DNA of 64,000 nucleotides from Pseudomonas fluorescens. Its GTDB lineage: Bacteria > Pseudomonadota > Gammaproteobacteria > Pseudomonadales > Pseudomonadaceae. The DNA is taken from NCBI RefSeq assembly GCF_902497995.1, contig NZ_CABVII010000002.1, positions 62,001-126,000 on the forward strand, read 5' to 3'. Shown piece after piece: positions 34,398 through 42,646 of the stretch (the first letter of the stretch is position 1; every line of letters begins with the position of its first letter). The notes under the pieces were generated by a model that was not told where the DNA came from, ran no database searches, and saw nothing but the letters and a program-made list of their open reading frames with translations. The position numbers and the translations under genes are program-made.

Positions 34398-35836
34398 GCC
34401 AGCCCATGAATCGCAAACAGCAATTGCTCAAGCGCCATCGGCGCAACAAACGCATCGGCCTGTCGATTGCGCTGGTGCTGTTGATTGCCTGTGGCGTGCT
34501 GGTGGTCTGGTGGCTGCCGGTGGTGCTCGCGGTGCTGGGCTGGATTGCCCACGAGGCATGGTTTGCCGACCATCTGTTTTATTCACCCGCAGACGATTAT
34601 CAGTACAGCTTCCCACCGTACACCCAGCAGCCCAAGGTGTACCTGGACGGGGACCGGTTGCGGCTGGACGAGGGCGTGATGCTGGTTGAAAACGCCACCC
34701 TGATCTTGGCGCTGCGGATAAAAAGCACCTGGCTGGGGCGCTTTATCGATCCCGTTGTCGAGGTGTCGGGCGGCGCTGATCCAGATCGCCAGACCTTCGA
34801 GCGCGGTGTCGATGGTCTGCGTTATCTCAATCTCACAGGGCAGGCGTCGGTGCTGTCGCAAGGTGAGTTGCGTCTGCGCGGACGTTTCTGCCGATTGCTC
34901 GGCGAGCCGGTACTCTCGGTGTTCGAACATCCGGATTACAGCCGTCAGCGGGTGATGGTGATCGCGCCCCACGCCGACGACGCCGAGCTGGCCGCATTCG
35001 GCTTGTACAGTGGCGCCGAACAAAGCTGGATCGTGACCATCACCGCCGGTGAAATCGAGGCCGGGCACTACCGGCAGATGGGGCTCGATGACGTCGAAGC
35101 GTCTCGGCTGAAGGGCTCGCTGCGCGCCTGGGACAGTGTCAGCGTACCGCTGTGGGGAGGCGTGCCTCAACAACGCTGCATTCAATTGGGCTACTTCTGC
35201 CTGCAGTTGCCTGCCATGCAGAGCGCACCGACCGAGGCCTTAGCGTCCCGTGAGGCACAGCTGGGCGATACCCGATATTTCCGCCGATTCAATCCATTTG
35301 CCTTGGGCAGTGACGTCGATGGCCTGCCGTCCTGGAATAACCTGCTGGCTGATTTGCGTGAGTTGATCGAACGCATCGAGCCTCAGATCATTGTCTTGCC
35401 GCACCCGCGCTTCGATCCCCATCCAGACCACCAGTGTTCGCAACAGGCGGTGATGCAGGCATTGAGCGGCACGACCTGGCAACCCGAGACGTTGTTGCAC
35501 TACGCCAATCACCTGCACGACAACGATCGCTGGCCAATGGGCGACGCGGGCACGGGTGTGGCACTGCCGCCACAGATCGGAGCGCATGAATCGTTGCGTC
35601 CCTGGACGCTTTGTCTGTCGGCCGAAAGTCAGTGGCGCAAGGCTATGTCGCTGGGCATGATGCACGACCTTCAGCCCCGGCCTCCCTTCAAGCGCCTGCT
35701 GCGCCGAGCGATACAACGTTGCCTGGCGGCCCGACGCTGGCCGGCGTTCGGCGACAACGATTTCTTGCGTAAAACGGTACGACGCCACGAGTTGTTCTGG
35801 GTCCAGGAATTGTCTGGAAAGAGAGAGTCCAATTGA
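34394..35836 (+). CDS. dnpA: DnpA: PIG-L family de-N-acetylase
   Basis: The 480-residue membrane-anchored enzyme has basic N-terminal residues (RHRRNKR), two hydrophobic segments at about 18-50 and a PIG-L/LmbE metal site: PHADDAELAAFG near residue 195 and LPHPRFDPHPDHQ near 335. P. aeruginosa DnpA (PA5002) sits at the same place and influences antibiotic persistence; its substrate is thought to be a core or surface sugar. I chose ATG 34394, which overlaps the mig-14 stop (ATGA). It in turn overlaps ssg (TTGA). The large C-terminal part beyond the catalytic domain has no motif I recognise. Confidence 0.87.
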   Translation: MSQPMNRKQQLLKRHRRNKRIGLSIALVLLIACGVLVVWWLPVVLAVLGWIAHEAWFADHLFYSPADDYQYSFPPYTQQPKVYLDGDRLRLDEGVMLVENATLILALRIKSTWLGRFIDPVVEVSGGADPDRQTFERGVDGLRYLNLTGQASVLSQGELRLRGRFCRLLGEPVLSVFEHPDYSRQRVMVIAPHADDAELAAFGLYSGAEQSWIVTITAGEIEAGHYRQMGLDDVEASRLKGSLRAWDSVSVPLWGGVPQQRCIQLGYFCLQLPAMQSAPTEALASREAQLGDTRYFRRFNPFALGSDVDGLPSWNNLLADLRELIERIEPQIIVLPHPRFDPHPDHQCSQQAVMQALSGTTWQPETLLHYANHLHDNDRWPMGDAGTGVALPPQIGAHESLRPWTLCLSAESQWRKAMSLGMMHDLQPRPPFKRLLRRAIQRCLAARRWPAFGDNDFLRKTVRRHELFWVQELSGKRESN

Positions 35837-36789
35837 AAGTTCTGTTTCTGGTGCAGAAAGAGCAGCGGGCGATTCTCGATCGACTGTATGACGGCATCGC
35901 CGAGCATTGCGAGTGCGACAAGCGCGAATTGACCAGTGAAGAGCAGGACGACTTGCGTGGGTATTTTCGCAAGCATGTCGATGTGACCCGCTATGACCGT
36001 ATCGTGTTTTTTCTGCGCTTCAAAAAAGAAATCAGGCAGGTGAGGTTCATCCAGACCCTGCCCAACCTGGTGATTCTTGAGCACGATGCCTACCAGAATT
36101 ACATTCCATGCAAATACACCGGCAAGTTCAGCGCCCATTACCGCAAGCTGCCCTGGGCGCGGGTGATCAGTTCGGGGTTCATGGTCAGCGAGCGCTTGCG
36201 CGCCGAGGGCTTCGACGCGGTATTCGTGCCGAAGGGATATGACCAGACGCTGCTGCAGGACCAGGGTCGCGAGCGGGATATCGAGCTGGCGTTTGTCGGC
36301 AGTACCAACAGCGTCGCCTACAGTGGCCGCAAGGCGCTGCTCGATGAGTTGGGGCGAGTCGAACCGATGGTCGTGACTCGCACCAAATCCGGTGAAGAGT
36401 ACTGTGACACCCTCAACCGCATTCGCTTCTTCGTCAGCGCCGATGTCGGTATGGGCGAATTCATGATCAAGAATTTCGAGGCCATGGCGTGCGGCTGTGT
36501 GTTGCTGGCCTACGATCAGGGCTCGGCGGAAAGCAACGCGCTGGGTTTGCAGGATATGCATAATGTGGTGCTCTATCAGGATGTCCCGCAACTCCAGCAG
36601 AAGCTGGCCAAATTGCGGACCGACCCGGAGCTCGCGCAACGTATCGCTGCCAACGGTCGCGAACTGGCGGTCAGCCAGTTCAGTTTTGCCCGGATCGGCC
36701 AGCGTATCGTCGAAGAGCTCAAGCCTGCATTGCGCCCTCGAGCGCCGTTGAGTCTGCTGGAAAAAGTGCGCCTGAAACTGGGCGTTTGA
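35833..36789 (+). CDS. ssg: Ssg: cell-surface polysaccharide glycosyltransferase
   Basis: The 318-residue protein corresponds to Ssg of Pseudomonas, required for normal LPS/O-antigen and exopolysaccharide, and hence for motility and phage sensitivity. It starts MKVLFLVQKEQRAILDRLYD at a TTG that overlaps the dnpA stop, with a purine-rich site (GGAAAGAGAG) upstream. The C-terminal half contains FVGSTNSVAYSGRKALLDEL and the GT-B donor-site segment MGEFMIKNFEAMACGCVLLA (E-x7-like). It is a GT4-like enzyme; the sugar is unknown. Confidence 0.87.
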   Translation: MKVLFLVQKEQRAILDRLYDGIAEHCECDKRELTSEEQDDLRGYFRKHVDVTRYDRIVFFLRFKKEIRQVRFIQTLPNLVILEHDAYQNYIPCKYTGKFSAHYRKLPWARVISSGFMVSERLRAEGFDAVFVPKGYDQTLLQDQGRERDIELAFVGSTNSVAYSGRKALLDELGRVEPMVVTRTKSGEEYCDTLNRIRFFVSADVGMGEFMIKNFEAMACGCVLLAYDQGSAESNALGLQDMHNVVLYQDVPQLQQKLAKLRTDPELAQRIAANGRELAVSQFSFARIGQRIVEELKPALRPRAPLSLLEKVRLKLGV

Positions 36790-36846
36790 CAAGGGTTGGC
36801 CCGCCATTCATATGGCTGGCACTTTGACTTTTAAATCGAGAATCAG

Positions 36847-37608
36847 GTGCAGTTTTCTAAAGAAAGCAACATCACATTAGTGGTCACCAGCTGTGGCCGC
36901 CTGGACCTGCTCAAATTAACTCTCGAGAGTTTTGACCGGTTCAATACCGCCGCCATCCGCGAAGTCTTCATCACTGAAGATGCAGGCGATGATCAGGTGC
37001 ACTCGGTCATTCCCGCCCATTGGAAAGATCACTGCACAGTGTTCGTCAATCGCCCGAAGCTCGGCCAGTTGGCGTCGATCGATCTCGCCTACGAGCACGT
37101 CACCACGCCGTACATCTTTCATTGTGAAGACGACTGGGAATTCTATCGCCCGGGGTTTGTGGAAGACTCCGTGAGCATTCTTGAGTTGCGTCCGGAAATT
37201 CTCCAGGTGTGGTTGCGCAACTATATTTACGATCTGTGTGTTCACAGTCCCTACATTCAGCTGGGAACACGTGAAATTATCGGAGGGGTGCCGTGTTACC
37301 CGCTAATCTCCGATAAGCCCGAGTGGCAAAGTTTTTCGCTGAATCCCGGGCTGCGTCGTATGAAGGAATACCGGCTTTGTGCCCCATTTGCCGAACACGC
37401 TGGGGAGAAAGCGTTGTCGCTGCGTTACGCAGAGCTTGATTTGACCGCCGTGACGCTGGAAGGGGATGCCGTTCGGCATACCGGTTTTGGCCTCCACGTA
37501 CACACGTCGGCAGAACGTCGGCGCAAGACGCGCCGCAGTCGACGTGAACACGTGAAGTCCGGGTTGATATTATTGCTGGGAGTCTGCATTGGCTGGTTCA
37601 TCAACTAA
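36847..37608 (+). CDS. GT2-type glycosyltransferase with C-terminal hydrophobic anchor
   Basis: The 253-residue protein begins at GTG 36847 and shows a GT-A fold: NITLVVTSCGRLDLLKLTLE, then the acidic metal motif FHCEDDWEFY near residue 97. The rest (LRNYIYDLCVHSPYIQLG) resembles uncharacterised glycosyltransferases. It ends with a basic stretch (RRRKTRRSRREHVK) and the hydrophobic tail SGLILLLGVCIGWFIN, which looks like a tail anchor. It is separated from ssg by 57 bases. It and the next gene fill the place of wapR in P. aeruginosa, so an outer-core sugar transfer is likely but unproven. Confidence 0.75.
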   Translation: MQFSKESNITLVVTSCGRLDLLKLTLESFDRFNTAAIREVFITEDAGDDQVHSVIPAHWKDHCTVFVNRPKLGQLASIDLAYEHVTTPYIFHCEDDWEFYRPGFVEDSVSILELRPEILQVWLRNYIYDLCVHSPYIQLGTREIIGGVPCYPLISDKPEWQSFSLNPGLRRMKEYRLCAPFAEHAGEKALSLRYAELDLTAVTLEGDAVRHTGFGLHVHTSAERRRKTRRSRREHVKSGLILLLGVCIGWFIN

Positions 37609-37656
37609 GTGCGCCACCGCTTGTCATCCGAGACCCTTGCATTGGCTTGTCGCTCT

Positions 37657-38754
37657 ATGACTGTCCTCAACGTCATGTGGTCCGGTGGTGCTGCTTACGC
37701 ATCGATTCACAAGGTTCATCAGCAAATTCTCGAGCAGGCTGGCCCCACTGCATCAGTGAAGACCTGGCTGCTGCAAGGCAGCGTGTCCGAGTGCGGGCTG
37801 AGCGTTGGCGACGTCCGGGAATGGAAACTGTCCTCTGCCCGCTTGAAAGGGCGGCATTTCTGGCGGCTGACGAAGCCCTGGATGCAGGCCGGCTTTCAGA
37901 AGGCGCTCATGCAGAGTGAGGCCCACCTTCTACTGCTCGATGGCCTGGGTGTCGCGCGCACGCTTTTGCCTCTACTCAAAACACTGCCACGTACCCGCGC
38001 GGTGGTGATTTTTCATGGTTCTACGCGTCTGCGTGCTGCGGATCGAGAGCTCTTTGGGCAGCTCCATGCGTCTTCCCGGCTGACCTTGGTTGCAGTGTCC
38101 AATACCTTGGCCACCCAGTTGAGCGGCGACCTCCAATTGCCCGTGATGACCATGCGTAGCGCCTTCGATCCCGCCTCCTTCCGTTCGGCAGTGCTCTCGC
38201 GAGAGCAGGCCCGTACCCGGTTGGGATTGCCCCTGGATGATACGCCGGTGCTCGGTGCGGTCGGACGGTTCGAGGACAAGAAGGGTTTTGCGTGTCTGTT
38301 GGAGGCCTTTGCTTCAGCCTTGCAGCAACGACCCGAGTTGCGCCTGGTGATCATTGGCGAAGGATCGACCCGAGCAGCGCTGCAAGCTCGCATCGACCAC
38401 CTGGGATTGGGGACCCGTGTCTCGTTGCCAGGTCATCTCAACGAGGCTGCGCAGCTTTACAGCGCCTTCGACTGGGTCGCTATCCCTTCACTCAGCGAGG
38501 GGCTGGGGTTGATCATGCAAGAGGCCGTGATGGCGGGCGTGCCGGTCATGTCCAGCGAATTGGCGGTGTTCCGCGAGCAGTTGGATCATACGGGCTGGTA
38601 TGTCGCCGTAGATGATGTCAGTGCCTGGAGCGATGCCATCGTGCGCGCGTTCGGCGTCTCTGCGAAAAACGTCGCGGCGAAGCAATATCTGGAACTGGCG
38701 CCTGACCGGGCCTGGTCGGACTTCAGTCAAGTCGCCCGCCGATTGCTCTCATGA
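37657..38754 (+). CDS. GT4 glycosyltransferase, LPS outer core
   Basis: The 365-residue GT-B protein begins MTVLNVMWSGGAAYASIHKV, with donor-site motifs LGAVGRFEDKKGFACLLEAF and EGLGLIMQEAVMAGVPVMSS. An in-frame GTG at 37609, right after the previous stop, would add 16 residues. I prefer ATG 37657 because homologues start at this strand, but neither has a good ribosome site. Its 3' end overlaps the opposite-strand kinase-like gene by 6 bases. A WapR-like rhamnosyl transfer that prepares the core for O-antigen ligation is possible from position alone. Confidence 0.8.
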   Translation: MTVLNVMWSGGAAYASIHKVHQQILEQAGPTASVKTWLLQGSVSECGLSVGDVREWKLSSARLKGRHFWRLTKPWMQAGFQKALMQSEAHLLLLDGLGVARTLLPLLKTLPRTRAVVIFHGSTRLRAADRELFGQLHASSRLTLVAVSNTLATQLSGDLQLPVMTMRSAFDPASFRSAVLSREQARTRLGLPLDDTPVLGAVGRFEDKKGFACLLEAFASALQQRPELRLVIIGEGSTRAALQARIDHLGLGTRVSLPGHLNEAAQLYSAFDWVAIPSLSEGLGLIMQEAVMAGVPVMSSELAVFREQLDHTGWYVAVDDVSAWSDAIVRAFGVSAKNVAAKQYLELAPDRAWSDFSQVARRLLS

Positions 38755-39354
38755 CGGCAGAACGGCTTGCTCCAGCGCTTGCATTGGAAAGCTGCCGTTC
38801 AGGTTCTCTCGTGCAATATAGCGGGCGAAGTGTTGCAGGTTGCGCTTGATCAGATGCCTGGGCAGCGGTGCCCGCATAAAACGCATGTCCGCCACATCGA
38901 TCAGGCCCATTCGATTGTCCGGCGTCACCACGATGTTTCCCAGGTGCAATGAACGAAAGTAGATCCCCGACGAATGCAGATTGCGTATCAGGCCCGCCAG
39001 AGCAGGCAGGTTCTGCTGCCAGTTGAAACCTTCCTTGTCGGCAATCTGGCGCAGGGTTTCTCCAGGCAGGGGCCGGTAAAGCACAGCCGTCATGCCCGGG
39101 GCTTGCAGTTGGAAGAACTGCAGGACCTCAAAGGTGGGCACACCCAGCTTTTGCAGTTCGATGGCATTGTCGATGAAGCGTTTCGAATACGGACGGAACA
39201 GGGCGGAAGAAAAAATACGCTTGCGCCGGAACAGTTTGAGGATATTCCCGTCCTGCAACAGGTAGACTTTCGGGCCGAAGCTATCGGCCTCCAGTATTCT
39301 GGCGCCTTCAATCATTCGATTTAAAGCGTCTTGCGCAAGTCGGGAGCATTGCAT
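38749..39354 (-). CDS. LPS kinase-like (InaA family) protein, likely pseudokinase
   Basis: The 201-residue protein is the only minus-strand gene in the LPS block. It has a kinase-like outline: a Lys in GNILKLFRRK (residue 40), a helix RNLHSSGIY, then FRSLHLGNIV (133-142) and LIDVADM (151-157). Family members normally have H-x-D-L-H-x-x-N in the loop; here Ser replaces the catalytic Asp while the Asn and the metal-binding Asp remain. It may bind ATP without transferring phosphate. The start could be ATG 39354 or an upstream one at 39426. A similar gene lies beside waaL in P. aeruginosa (PA4998). Confidence 0.78.
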   Translation of the reverse strand: MQCSRLAQDALNRMIEGARILEADSFGPKVYLLQDGNILKLFRRKRIFSSALFRPYSKRFIDNAIELQKLGVPTFEVLQFFQLQAPGMTAVLYRPLPGETLRQIADKEGFNWQQNLPALAGLIRNLHSSGIYFRSLHLGNIVVTPDNRMGLIDVADMRFMRAPLPRHLIKRNLQHFARYIARENLNGSFPMQALEQAVLPS

Positions 39355-39465
39355 CGTAGAAAGCCTTGTTGGAATAGCGGGGCACTGTGGCGGGCAATGA
39401 TGCCGAAAAGTTTCAGTTTTAACCATGCCGGGTTAGGCGGGGTGAACCAATCAAGGAGCACATTG

Positions 39466-40638
39466 ATGCAGGAAACACGCTGGGCGCAAGCATGGATGAC
39501 GATCGGTCTGCTGTGGTTCCTGTTGGCCATCGCCGTTGCGCCTACCAATAAAGTCTATCAGCAGGGACTGGTCGCAATGCTCTGGCTGCCAGCCATCATG
39601 TTCGCCTGGTCAGCACGGGCCAGGCTCGCAGAACTGCTTGATAAGCAGCGCTGGGTCTACCTGCCATTGCTCGGTCTGATGCTCTGGTCATTGATCAGTC
39701 TTTCGTGGGGCAGCGTCGAGGACCCGGGTCGCGAAGCCAAGCGATTGTTGTACATCAGTGTGTTTGTGCTGTTCTTCCCGGTCTTTGCCAATGCCCGACC
39801 CGAGCGGGTCATACGCGTCATGCAATGGGGCGGCCTGGGGTTGGCGTTGACTGCGTTGGCGGCGATGGTCAGGTTTTACGTGATCAATGGCAACGTCTGG
39901 TATGCGCGCGTCGAGGGTTTGGGTGAGTTGGCTCATCCGATTCTGGGGGGGTATGTCATCGGGCTGGCGGCCGTGTGGCTTGTGCATTGGGTCCCGCGGG
40001 ATCGCTGGCTGCAAGCGGTCTGGGCGCTCGCGCTAGGGTTGCTGGGGGCATTTGTAGTGCTCAGCCAGAGCCGTGGTGCGGCGTTGGCGTTGTTTCTGAC
40101 GTTGCTTGCCATGCCGATCTGGTGCCGTGATCGTCGCAGCCGCATCATTGCCGTGTCGGCATTGACAGTCGCGATGCTGGCTTTCTGGTTTCTCGAGCCT
40201 TTGGTGTTGGCCCGCGGTGTTTCCTATCGTCCGCAAATCCTGATGGCAAGCCTGCAGATGATCGCCGAACATCCTTGGCGGGGGTTGGGGCTGGGTGGCG
40301 CCTACAGAGTGTTCGCCGACGGCATCTACTTTGACCATGCCCATAACCTGTTCACCCATGTCGCTATCGAGCTGGGCCTGCCGGGCCTGTTATTGTGGTG
40401 CGCGGCATGGATTGCAATCCTGTATCAAGCCTGGAAGGCCCGGGAAACGCTCTATGGCCAAGGTGTCATCGGCATCTGGCTATTTTCATCCCTGGCCATG
40501 CAATTCGATGCGGCCAGTCTGACCGGAACGCCAAGGGCGGAGTGGTTCATCAGTTGGTTGCCCGTAGGTCTGGCCGGCGTTTTGGTATGGGCGCGGGCCG
40601 ATTCCGGCGCTTGTGATAAAATCTCGCGTTCTTCCTAA
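39466..40638 (+). CDS. waaL: WaaL: O-antigen ligase
   Basis: The 390-residue polytopic membrane protein has about eleven hydrophobic segments and the Wzy/WaaL periplasmic loop with the catalytic His: HAHNLFTHVAIELGLPGLLL at about residues 289-308. WRGLGLGGAYRVFAD precedes it. It joins polymerised O-antigen to lipid A-core in the periplasm. ATG 39466 has AAGGAG about 9 bases upstream; longer in-frame starts lie in the divergent kinase-like gene and lack a site. It is followed 15 bases later by msbA. No O-antigen synthesis genes occur in the window. Confidence 0.87.
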   Translation: MQETRWAQAWMTIGLLWFLLAIAVAPTNKVYQQGLVAMLWLPAIMFAWSARARLAELLDKQRWVYLPLLGLMLWSLISLSWGSVEDPGREAKRLLYISVFVLFFPVFANARPERVIRVMQWGGLGLALTALAAMVRFYVINGNVWYARVEGLGELAHPILGGYVIGLAAVWLVHWVPRDRWLQAVWALALGLLGAFVVLSQSRGAALALFLTLLAMPIWCRDRRSRIIAVSALTVAMLAFWFLEPLVLARGVSYRPQILMASLQMIAEHPWRGLGLGGAYRVFADGIYFDHAHNLFTHVAIELGLPGLLLWCAAWIAILYQAWKARETLYGQGVIGIWLFSSLAMQFDAASLTGTPRAEWFISWLPVGLAGVLVWARADSGACDKISRSS

Positions 40639-40653
40639 CCAGTGAGCTCTACG

Positions 40654-42462
40654 ATGAGTGACGCACCGCCCGAAGCGGGACAGGATTCCAGCTTGAAAAT
40701 CTATTTTCGGCTGTTGGGGTATGTAAAACCCTATACCGGCCTTTTCCTGCTGAGTATCGTGGGCTTCGTGATCTTTGCCTCCACTCAGCCCATGCTGGCG
40801 GGGATTCTCAAGTATTTCGTCGATGGCCTGAGCAATCCTGAAGCGGTGCTCTTCCCCAACGTCCCCTACCTGAAAGACTTGCAGTTGCTGATGGCCGTAC
40901 CGTTGCTGATCATCCTGATCGCCGCGTGGCAAGGCCTGGGGTCATTTCTGGGCAACTACTTCCTGGCGAAGGTTTCCCTGGGCCTGGTCCACGACCTGCG
41001 TGTCGAGTTGTTCAACAAGCTGCTGGTACTGCCCAACCGTTATTTCGATACCCACAACTCCGGGCATTTGATCTCGCGCATCACTTTCAACGTGACCATG
41101 GTGACTGGCGCAGCCACGGACGCCATCAAGGTAGTCATCCGTGAAGGCCTGACCGTGGTGTTCCTGTTTGCCTATCTGGTGTGGATGAACTGGAAACTGA
41201 CGATCGTGATGCTGGCGATCCTGCCGGTCATCGCGTTCATGGTCGGCAATACCAGCAAGAAATTTCGCAAGCAGAGCAAGAAGATCCAGGTGGCGATGGG
41301 CGACGTGACTCACGTGGCCTCCGAGACCATCCAGGGGTATCGCGTGGTGCGCAGCTTCGGTGGCGAGAACTATGAAAAGCGTCGCTTTGCCGAGGCCAGC
41401 CAGGGTAACACCGACAAGCAATTGCGCATGACCAAGACCAGTGCGGTGTACACGCCCATGCTGCAGTTGGTGATCTATACCGCCATGGCCGTGCTGATGT
41501 TCCTGGTGCTGTTCCTGCGCGGCGACGCCTCCGCCGGTGATCTGGTGGCCTACATCACCGCGGCGGGTCTGTTGCCCAAGCCGATTCGACAGCTGTCGGA
41601 AGTCAGTTCGACCATCCAGAAAGGCGTTGCCGGTGCCGAAAGCATCTTCGAGCAGCTGGACGTCGAGCCTGAGGTCGACAACGGCACCGTCGAACGTGAT
41701 CGCGTCAGCGGCCACCTGGAGGTGCGCAACCTGAGTTTCACTTACCCGGGGACCGAGCGTGAAGTGCTGAAAAACATCAACTTCACCGCGGCACCGGGGC
41801 AAATGATCGCCCTGGTCGGGCGGTCGGGGAGCGGCAAGTCGACCCTGGCGAGCCTGATTCCGCGTTTCTATCACCACGACATCGGCGAAATCATGCTCGA
41901 TGACGTGGAAATCGAAGACTATCGCCTGCGCAACCTGCGTCGGCATGTGGCGCAAGTCACGCAGCATGTGACCCTGTTCAACGACACCATTGCCAACAAC
42001 ATCGCCTACGGTGACCTGGCCGATGCGCCGCGTGCCGATATCGAGAAGGCTGCCACGGATGCCTACGCGATGGACTTCATCTCGCAAATGCCCCAGGGGC
42101 TGGACACTCAGGTCGGGGAAAACGGCGTGTTGCTGTCCGGCGGACAGCGTCAGCGCCTGGCGATTGCCCGTGCCCTGTTGAAGAATGCACCGTTGCTGAT
42201 TCTGGATGAAGCGACGTCGGCGCTGGATACCGAGTCCGAGCGGCATATTCAGGCGGCGCTGGATCATGTGATGAAAGGTCGCACGACGCTGGTGATTGCG
42301 CACCGCTTGTCGACCATCGAGAAAGCCGATCTGATCCTGGTCATGGACCATGGGGAAATCGTCGAGCGCGGCACCCACGCCCAGCTGCTGGCGCAAAATG
42401 GCTATTATTCGCGCCTGCATGCGATGGGGCTGGACGAGCCGGTAACGGCCGGCATCGCCTGA
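40654..42462 (+). CDS. msbA: MsbA: lipid A-core ABC flippase
   Basis: The 602-residue half-transporter flips lipid A-core across the inner membrane. Six membrane helices occupy the first 320 residues. The nucleotide-binding domain has Walker A GRSGSGKST (about 389-397), signature LSGGQRQRLAIARALL (about 494), and Walker B LLILDEATSALD. ATG 40654 with an upstream GAG is preferred to a GTG at 40642. It is next to waaL, so core export and ligation are linked. Confidence 0.95.
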   Translation: MSDAPPEAGQDSSLKIYFRLLGYVKPYTGLFLLSIVGFVIFASTQPMLAGILKYFVDGLSNPEAVLFPNVPYLKDLQLLMAVPLLIILIAAWQGLGSFLGNYFLAKVSLGLVHDLRVELFNKLLVLPNRYFDTHNSGHLISRITFNVTMVTGAATDAIKVVIREGLTVVFLFAYLVWMNWKLTIVMLAILPVIAFMVGNTSKKFRKQSKKIQVAMGDVTHVASETIQGYRVVRSFGGENYEKRRFAEASQGNTDKQLRMTKTSAVYTPMLQLVIYTAMAVLMFLVLFLRGDASAGDLVAYITAAGLLPKPIRQLSEVSSTIQKGVAGAESIFEQLDVEPEVDNGTVERDRVSGHLEVRNLSFTYPGTEREVLKNINFTAAPGQMIALVGRSGSGKSTLASLIPRFYHHDIGEIMLDDVEIEDYRLRNLRRHVAQVTQHVTLFNDTIANNIAYGDLADAPRADIEKAATDAYAMDFISQMPQGLDTQVGENGVLLSGGQRQRLAIARALLKNAPLLILDEATSALDTESERHIQAALDHVMKGRTTLVIAHRLSTIEKADLILVMDHGEIVERGTHAQLLAQNGYYSRLHAMGLDEPVTAGIA

Positions 42463-42469
42463 ACCGGCG

Positions 42470-42494
42470 AGAGGGTGGGCCGGGCTCACCCTCT
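42470..42494 (+). terminator. Hairpin after msbA
   Basis: AGAGGGTG (42470-42477) pairs with CACCCTCT (42487-42494); no T run follows, so termination would be weak or Rho-assisted. Confidence 0.4.
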
Positions 42495-42646
42495 TGCATG
42501 CCCGACGTGCAATGCGTCCGGTGATTTGTATCAAGATCCCATGAACGGAACACCCGAGCGAATCATCCCGTTGCAGCCGTCGCACAAGCCCACGCCAAGC
42601 CTGTGTTAATATCGCGCCCCTGTTCATTTTGTATGTGGGTTGCACC

